In this document: positions 1 to 4,105 of the stretch, one piece after another
How positions within the stretch are numbered: the stretch's first letter is position 1
Layout of the letters: every line of letters starts with the position of its first letter
Source of the DNA: Synechococcus sp. CO36386bin_37
GTDB taxonomy: Bacteria; Cyanobacteriota; Cyanobacteriia; PCC-6307; Cyanobiaceae
Assembly: GCA_011525445.1 (NCBI GenBank)
Contig: WTGE01000069.1
Coordinates: 1-5,827 of the forward strand
Length of the DNA: 5,827 nucleotides
Reading direction: 5' to 3'
Made by a program: the position numbers and the translations under genes
Notes under the pieces: model-generated
The model's database searches: none
Seen by the model: the letters and a program-made list of their open reading frames with translations, nothing else
Told to the model about the DNA's origin: nothing

Positions 1-733
1 TCGCCGGATAGATACTGATGGCGTCCAAGCTTTGAAGAATCTCACCCGTTGTTGCGTCCACATAGCGAATCGCTTCTACCTCATCACCAAACAATTCAAT
101 ACGAACCAAACGATCGTCGTAAGCTGGACCTATCTCAAGAACATCTCCCTTGACCCGAAAACGTCCACGGCCTGCCTCTGTATCATTTCGACTGTACTGA
201 TTATTCACTAATTCACGCAACGAGCGACGCAAATCTAAGTTTTCACCAACCTTAAATGGAACCGCCGCCTTGAGGTATTCACTGGGAATTCCCAACCCGT
301 AAATACAACTGATTGAGGCCACTACAATCACATCCCGTCTTTCGAACAGGGAACGCGTTGCAGAGTGACGCAACATATCGATTTCTTCGTTGATCGATGC
401 TGTTTTGGCGATATAAGTATCACTAACCGGGACATAAGCCTCCGGTTGGTAATAGTCGTAATAAGAGATGAAATATTCAACTGCATTGTGTGGAAAAAAC
501 TCCCGCAACTCATTGCAGAGCTGTGCCGCCAGCGTCTTGTTATGGGCCAAAACCAGAGCTGGTCGTCCAGTTTGAGCAATGACGTTGGCCATCGTGAAAG
601 TTTTGCCCGTTCCGGTAGCACCCAAAAGTGTTTGATAGCGCTTACCAGCGTTGACACCCTCCACAAGTTTTGCAATTGCCGTGGGTTGATCCCCTTTGGG
701 GGTGTAAGGCGCCGATAGCTCGTAAGCGGGCAT
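1..733 (-). CDS. uvrB: UvrABC excinuclease subunit B, N-terminal part (3' end beyond window)
   Basis: UvrB is the damage-verifying helicase-like subunit of nucleotide excision repair. It is loaded by UvrA, clamps the lesion strand and then recruits UvrC for incision. The 244 visible residues read as the start of a typical UvrB (about 670 residues in the family). The N-terminus is [17 protein letters not shown], the Walker A loop GATGTGKT is at 38-45, and the HNKTLAAQL segment is at about 64-72. The aromatic beta-hairpin [12 protein letters not shown] at 91-102 is the part that inserts between DNA strands. [17 protein letters not shown] follows at 132-148, then the start of domain 2 ([17 protein letters not shown], 189-205). 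The ATG at 731-733 is the only plausible start: an in-frame stop lies ten codons upstream with no ATG between. Complete codons cover 2-733, and helicase motifs II-VI lie off the left edge. No frameshift is seen. G+C is about 48% by hand count, lower than tilS. Confidence 0.97.
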   Translation of the reverse strand, partial: MPAYELSAPYTPKGDQPTAIAKLVEGVNAGKRYQTLLGATGTGKTFTMANVIAQTGRPALVLAHNKTLAAQLCNELREFFPHNAVEYFISYYDYYQPEAYVPVSDTYIAKTASINEEIDMLRHSATRSLFERRDVIVVASISCIYGLGIPSEYLKAAVPFKVGENLDLRRSLRELVNNQYSRNDTEAGRGRFRVKGDVLEIGPAYDDRLVRIELFGDEVEAIRYVDATTGEILQSLDAISIYPA

Positions 734-746
734 ATCCGATGGCGAA

Positions 747-762
747 AAGCCTAAAAAGGCTT
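747..762 (-). other. Small perfect hairpin in the uvrB leader
   Basis: AAGCCT and AGGCTT form a perfect 6-bp stem around a 4-base loop. On the minus strand the loop is TTTT and the stem is followed by TTC, which gives a terminator-like look but too short a T tract and too weak a stem for a confident terminator. It ends 13 bases before the uvrB ATG. It could be a weak terminator for the upstream membrane-protein gene, a leader structure affecting uvrB translation, or chance. Confidence 0.3.
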
Positions 763-784
763 ATCACGCTACGGCGGTTTCTTC

Positions 785-798
785 GGAACCGGAGTATC
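785..798 (-). promoter_or_regulatory. Candidate LexA (SOS) operator upstream of uvrB
   Basis: On the minus strand the site reads GATACTCCGGTTCC. Compared with the cyanobacterial LexA box as I recall it, RGTACNNNDGTWCB, 13 of 14 positions fit; the second base is A instead of G. It lies 51 bases upstream of the uvrB start, a usual operator position, and uvrB is a typical SOS target. The dyad is imperfect, however, and no convincing -35/-10 pair at proper spacing was found around it. GATACT within it could serve as a -10, but the nearest TTGTCA lies 20 bases upstream, which is too far. Treat this as a hypothesis. Confidence 0.3.
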
Positions 799-859
799 CG
801 CAGCAGCAAAAGCCAACCTGACAATAAAAATCAGCCGATATGAAGAATGAAGCGAACGC

Positions 860-1270
860 TCACATCAAGGCAGCCCTAGTGAAGTCCACATCCGCGAGGC
901 CCAGTCCACGCAGGATCACGGAACTGATCACGCTGTAGACAATGGCCCCAAAAAGCGCGCTGATCAGACCGTTCTTGAGGCGAAAACCTTGAATCAACCA
1001 GGCCGCCAGACCAAACAGAATCACAGTAATCAACCAGTTAAAGAGGAACGACACCGGCGCAATCAAGCCCCCGAGCGAGGTAATGGCCCAAACCGGACCC
1101 AGAACCAGCTTGAGGGGCACAATCAGCACAGTGCCCAACAAGCCAATCAACACCGCAGCCCAAAGTGCTGTTCCAAAACTTGCAAGTTCCACCCCCAGCG
1201 GAAGCATGGCCACCACAAGCAATACAAGAGCTCGAATCGGCCACTGCAACAACCAACCCAGGGTTCCCAT
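860..1270 (-). CDS. Small integral membrane protein, phage-holin-4 / PF04020-like family
   Basis: This is a 136-residue, almost entirely hydrophobic protein with about four membrane segments, at roughly 10-30, 34-58, 66-93 and 101-121. The C-terminal half has the pattern of the family annotated in bacteria as 'phage holin family protein': an Asn in helix three (N78), then LAAWLIQGFRLKNGLISALFGAI at about 88-110, with the conserved G-F-R turn before the last helix. Despite the name, chromosomal members of this family in cyanobacteria have no shown lysis role, and nothing phage-like lies nearby. The ATG at 1268-1270 is the first possible start after an in-frame stop at 1298-1300; no clear Shine-Dalgarno is seen, which is common in cyanobacteria. 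It lies downstream of ycf23 on the same strand and 126 bases before uvrB, so it may be the last gene of a ycf23 operon. Function is unknown. Confidence 0.8.
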   Translation of the reverse strand: MGTLGWLLQWPIRALVLLVVAMLPLGVELASFGTALWAAVLIGLLGTVLIVPLKLVLGPVWAITSLGGLIAPVSFLFNWLITVILFGLAAWLIQGFRLKNGLISALFGAIVYSVISSVILRGLGLADVDFTRAALM

Positions 1271-1323
1271 CAGGATCCAAAAAGCACTAAACGCAAGTTA
1301 GGAATACTTGAGGGAATCGCCCA

Positions 1324-1410
1324 TCACAACAACAGCAATGGGACCCCTACCACCACCACGATCGTGTCACTGCCATTAGCGGATCCGAACGTAGGAGAAG
1401 CCACCTCCAT
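1324..1410 (-). CDS. Probable tiny membrane peptide (28 aa), start overlaps ycf23 stop
   Basis: The ATG at 1408-1410 shares its A with the TGA stop of ycf23 (TGATG), a classic arrangement for translational coupling. The reading frame codes for 28 residues: a polar Ser/Gly/Asn-containing start (MEVASPTFGSANGSD) and then a hydrophobic stretch (TIVVVVGVPLLLL) up to TGA at 1324-1326. This would make a single short membrane anchor with its N-terminus outside the hydrophobic part, a layout common among cyanobacterial one-helix proteins, but I recognise no named family. The segment is short for a full membrane helix. One extra base in the GGGG run at 1342-1345 would instead continue the frame to a 37-residue product ending at the TAA at 1298-1300, so the true C-terminus is uncertain. 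It fills much of the 139-base gap between ycf23 and the next gene. Confidence 0.45.
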   Translation of the reverse strand: MEVASPTFGSANGSDTIVVVVGVPLLLL

Positions 1411-2193
1411 CAAACAGACGGGCTAACTGCAGCAACCGGGCTTCCCAGAGCTTCCCGCAAAGCGCGCACCACAGCGGTCATCGCCAACTCATCGTTGAGA
1501 TTATTCACCGCCGATCCCACACCCACACCTGCAGCACCTGCAGCGATGGCCATTGGCACGGTGACAGCAGACAAGCCCGAAGCACACAGAACGGGTACAG
1601 AGCAATCGCTCTGCTTTAGCGCAGCATGAATGCTGTAAGCGGCCGCCAGGGTGGGAGCTGCTTTCTCAATCAACCCAAGACTGCCGGCACTAAACGGTTT
1701 TGCGCTCATGCCCCCCTCGGTTTGGATCAGATCGGCCCCGGCTGCCACCAACTCCACAGCCAGCTGTTCCTGCTGATCCAACGGGAGCACATGGGGGCAC
1801 CGTGACGCTCATCACCACATTGGGAAGCAGCTCTCGAGTACGGCGCGTGATCGCCAACACTTCTGAGCGATCAAACAGACGACCTTGAAGGTAAAAGGCG
1901 TCGTAATTGCCAATTTCCACCATGGCAGCTCCAGCTGCCACAGCCTCAGTGAACAGTTCGGGATCGACAGCAGACACACAAACAGGGACACCGGCAGAGG
2001 CCTCGATCGCCAGCTTGACCAACTCCGGGTCGCAGGCCACATCAAGCAGATCCGCACCACCACGACCAGCGGCGGCGGCCACCATCGCCACCTGGCCGGC
2101 ATCGAAATTCATCAGACCCGCGATCACCTTGAGTGCGGAACGCCGTTCCAGGCTGCGGCGGAGTTCAGCGGGAAGCAGAGAAAGGCGAGTCAT
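1410..2193 (-). pseudogene. ycf23: Ycf23/DUF561 family protein, split by a single-base frameshift
   Basis: This is a predicted TIM-barrel-like protein of the Ycf23 family (PF04481), known from cyanobacteria and algal plastids; its biochemical role is not established. Residues 1-133 read normally from the ATG at 2191-2193: LKVIAGLMNFD (21-31), GGADLLDVACDPE (45-57), PVCVSAVDPELF (70-81), MVEIGNYDAFY (91-101) and LLPNVVMSVTVP (122-133). The frame then leaves the family; 34 unrelated residues follow, to a stop at 1690. The expected continuation, HVLPLDQQEQLAVELVAAGA then DLIQTEGG, runs in another frame from about 1790 to the TGA at 1410. Removing one G from the run at 1793-1797 gives an uninterrupted 260-residue protein of normal family length. 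Both halves keep well-conserved sequence, so the event is recent or an assembly error. Upstream in-frame ATGs (2214, 2217, 2262) exist, but MTRLSLLP best matches the family start. It is divergent from tilS. Confidence 0.85.
1793..1797. other. Frameshift site: run of five G (CCCCC in the ycf23 sense strand)
   Basis: The sense strand reads GTG CCC CCA TGT at this point, which gives V-P-P-C. With four C instead of five it reads GTG CCC CAT GTG CTC, giving V-P-H-V-L, which is the family sequence and joins the two reading frames exactly. A one-base homopolymer expansion is a common polymerase or sequencing error. Confidence 0.85.
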
Positions 2194-2290
2194 CCCAGCG
2201 ATTTCAGATTCCATCATTCTCACACCGCATGCGTGATCGCGCTGGAGACCAGGCAGGATCAATCTTTCTTGAGCTCAAGCTGGCCCCGCC
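2194..2290. promoter_or_regulatory. Divergent promoter region between ycf23 and tilS
   Basis: This 97-base spacer separates two genes transcribed outward, so it should hold promoters for both. No -35/-10 pair stood out on either strand. The clearest element is the perfect 12-base palindrome CTTGAGCTCAAG at 2268-2279, which ends 11 bases before the tilS ATG and contains a SacI-like GAGCTC core. GCATGC at 2228-2233 is another short palindrome. If ycf23 starts at one of the upstream ATGs, the spacer shrinks to 28-76 bases. Confidence 0.5.
2268..2279. repeat. 12-base perfect palindrome before tilS
   Basis: CTTGAGCTCAAG is fully self-complementary and sits 11 bases upstream of the tilS start codon. 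About one such 12-mer palindrome is expected by chance in a window of this size, so only its position in the divergent promoter region makes it notable. It could be an operator or an mRNA hairpin near the ribosome binding site. Confidence 0.4.
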
Positions 2291-3280
2291 ATGGCTGCCT
2301 GCCAATCCTGGTCGCACTGGCATGACAGGCTGCACCGCCAACTGCTTCGGCGGCCTGAGCTGCTTCCGGATGGAGCCAGTTTGCTGCTGGCCATCTCCGG
2401 TGGTCAGGACTCAATGGCCCTTATGGGGCTGCTCATCGGGCTGCAGCATCTGCATCATTGGCAGCTGCACACCTGGCATGGTGACCATGGCTGGCACGAT
2501 CAATCAGCAACCGTCGCATCTGAACTTCATGCTTGGTGCGATGAACAGGCCTTGGATTTACAGATCAGTCGCAGCAGCAAAGCCCACACCCGCTCAGAAG
2601 CCAAAGCCCGTTTGTGGCGCTATCAGGAACTCGCCCATGTCAGCGAAAGGCTGCATTGCCAATTGGTAGTCACGGCCCACACCGCCAGCGACCGCGCTGA
2701 AACCTTCCTGCTGCAATTGGCCCGAGGAACGAATCTGGCGGGGCTTGGCAGCCTGCGGCCGAGCCGACCTCTGCGTAGCAACGACGCCACCAGCCCACGC
2801 TTGGTTCGCCCCATGCTCCACTTCAGCCGGCACCAGACCGCGTTGATCTGCCAGGACCTACAACTCCCGATCTGGCTGGATCCAGCCAATTCCAGTGTTG
2901 TATTCAGCCGGAACCGCATTCGTCATGAGGTCTTACCCGTACTCGAAGCATTACACCCCGGCTGCAGCCAAAGAATCGCCCAACTCAGTGAGCGCATCTC
3001 TCACGTGGATGACAACCAGCGGATCCTGGCCAGCCTGGCCCTTGAACCCATGAAGCGCAGTGACCGTGGTTTACACCGCCCCTCTCTCACAGCGTTAACT
3101 GAGCCCTCACGACGTTTGCTTCTTCATCACTGGTTGCAACAGGAAGGCGTTCGAACACTCTCCGCCAATCAACTAAACATCTTGACTGCGGCCATTGGGC
3201 CCGGCAGGCCCCCTGGCCGTTGTTCCTTACCTGAGAAGAAGACGCTGCAATGGAGCCACGACTCGGTACAACTTGTATAG
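2291..3280 (+). CDS. tilS: tRNA(Ile)-lysidine synthase
   Basis: TilS uses ATP and lysine to convert C34 of tRNA-Ile(CAU) to lysidine, switching the anticodon from reading AUG to AUA and the charging from Met to Ile. It is an essential cytoplasmic enzyme. The 329 residues show the N-type ATP pyrophosphatase loop SGGQDS at 36-41, the HGDHG motif at 63-67 (family HxDHG), AHTASDRAETFLLQLARGT at 129-147 followed by GLGSLRP, and DPANSSVVFSRNRIRHEVLP at 197-216, matching the family N-x(6-8)-R-N-x-[IL]-R segment. A helical C-terminal part (about 225-329) follows. The length resembles the short Aquifex/cyanobacterial form, not the about 430-residue E. coli form with its extra C-terminal domain. The ATG at 2291 is the first start after an in-frame stop at 2270-2272. 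An 18-base gap to the next gene suggests co-transcription. Confidence 0.96.
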   Translation: MAACQSWSHWHDRLHRQLLRRPELLPDGASLLLAISGGQDSMALMGLLIGLQHLHHWQLHTWHGDHGWHDQSATVASELHAWCDEQALDLQISRSSKAHTRSEAKARLWRYQELAHVSERLHCQLVVTAHTASDRAETFLLQLARGTNLAGLGSLRPSRPLRSNDATSPRLVRPMLHFSRHQTALICQDLQLPIWLDPANSSVVFSRNRIRHEVLPVLEALHPGCSQRIAQLSERISHVDDNQRILASLALEPMKRSDRGLHRPSLTALTEPSRRLLLHHWLQQEGVRTLSANQLNILTAAIGPGRPPGRCSLPEKKTLQWSHDSVQLV

Positions 3281-3298
3281 AAGCAATCAGAACCAGGC

Positions 3299-4105
3299 TT
3301 GGACGCGGACTTTCAAGAACAGTATGTCACCGCCGAGCAGGCCTACAGCTCAGGTGATTTCAACAAAGCTGATGCGTTGGCGCGGGACCTGCTGGAGAGA
3401 CTGAAGCCTCTGCCCACCTCAGGAGCTGAGCGGGATGCGAACCTGGCATGGAGAGCATTTGTGGCTCTTCTGCTCGGCCACATTCATCTTTATGGGAAGG
3501 ATGATGTGAGCCAGGGGGCGGAGTATTACCGTCTCGTGCTGGCCAGCGACCCACAAGAAACACTCAGAGAATTAGCGCAACAAGGACTCGACGAAGCCCA
3601 TGAGCGCTCACCCATCGTTGATGTTGAGATCTCAAAGGACGACGACGAGGATGGAGCCGGAGAGGACAACATCCAGGACGAGGAACCAGCCCTTCTTGAG
3701 ATCCCATCGAATCAGCCGGTCAGCGAAGAGCTGATTCGCGATCCGTTTTTGCAGACTGGTTCCCTTCCGGAGATTGGAGAGAAGACGGCAACGGCACCGA
3801 TCGAAACGGCGATGCCTTGGCTGACAACAGAATCAACGCAGTCCCAACCCATTGGCAGAACAAAACAGATCGTTCCGTCAAAAGCCCTTGTGGAACAACC
3901 TGCCGCGAATGCAGCTCAACCATCGACCTCGGACCTCTTTGATGCGGATCCGAAACGGTTGGAAGCTGGACTGCTCCGATTCACTCTGGAGAACCACCAT
4001 CAGCTGAAATCCGGCGAACCTGATTCAGCGCCATCCAACAGGCCAACCCCACAGTCCTGGCGACATCAACTGAGGTTGGCCTGGGATTCCTTACGCCGCC
4101 GCTGA
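3299..4105 (+). CDS. TPR-like conserved cyanobacterial protein with acidic linker, function unknown
   Basis: This 268-residue soluble protein has no signal peptide and no membrane segment. Residues 1-100 look like two or three TPR-type helical pairs: FQEQYVTAEQAYSSGDFNKADALARDLLERL at 5-35 has the usual A-x-A/G-D spacing, then helices around 49-62 and 70-100 (YYRLVLASDPQETLRELAQQGLDEA). A strongly acidic, probably disordered linker follows (about 108-135, with DDDEDGAGED), then a low-complexity Pro/Thr/Ser/Gln-rich stretch. Short islands that look conserved are EELIRDPFLQTGSLPE (143-158) and DPKRLEAGLLRFTLEN (217-232). The tail is basic (RRR). The start is TTG at 3299: an in-frame TAG (the tilS stop) lies 18 bases upstream and the first in-frame ATG is far downstream, inside the linker. 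It follows tilS by 18 bases and overlaps the end of rnj by 15. It may be a scaffold or partner protein; I cannot name a function. Confidence 0.85.
   Translation: MDADFQEQYVTAEQAYSSGDFNKADALARDLLERLKPLPTSGAERDANLAWRAFVALLLGHIHLYGKDDVSQGAEYYRLVLASDPQETLRELAQQGLDEAHERSPIVDVEISKDDDEDGAGEDNIQDEEPALLEIPSNQPVSEELIRDPFLQTGSLPEIGEKTATAPIETAMPWLTTESTQSQPIGRTKQIVPSKALVEQPAANAAQPSTSDLFDADPKRLEAGLLRFTLENHHQLKSGEPDSAPSNRPTPQSWRHQLRLAWDSLRRR

Noticed and set aside
642..824. 60-codon minus-strand ORF overlapping the uvrB start
   Set aside because: It overlaps the certain start of uvrB in another frame, is Arg/Leu-rich without domain character, and is best explained as a shadow of uvrB plus its leader.
860..1270. 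Prophage remnant suggested by the holin-like family name
   Set aside because: No endolysin, integrase, structural gene or attachment repeat lies nearby, and chromosomal members of this membrane family are common outside phages.
1357..1366. Palindrome CACGATCGTG
   Set aside because: It lies inside the tiny ORF coding sequence; a 10-base palindrome is expected several times by chance in this length.
989..1426. 145-codon plus-strand ORF, rich in Gln, Asn, His and Thr
   Set aside because: It lies antisense to the holin-like gene and the tiny ORF; its odd composition is what the complement of hydrophobic codons yields.
1885..2325. Plus-strand ORFs opposite ycf23, one running into the start of tilS
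   Set aside because: They are antisense to well-conserved ycf23 sequence, with no recognisable domain.
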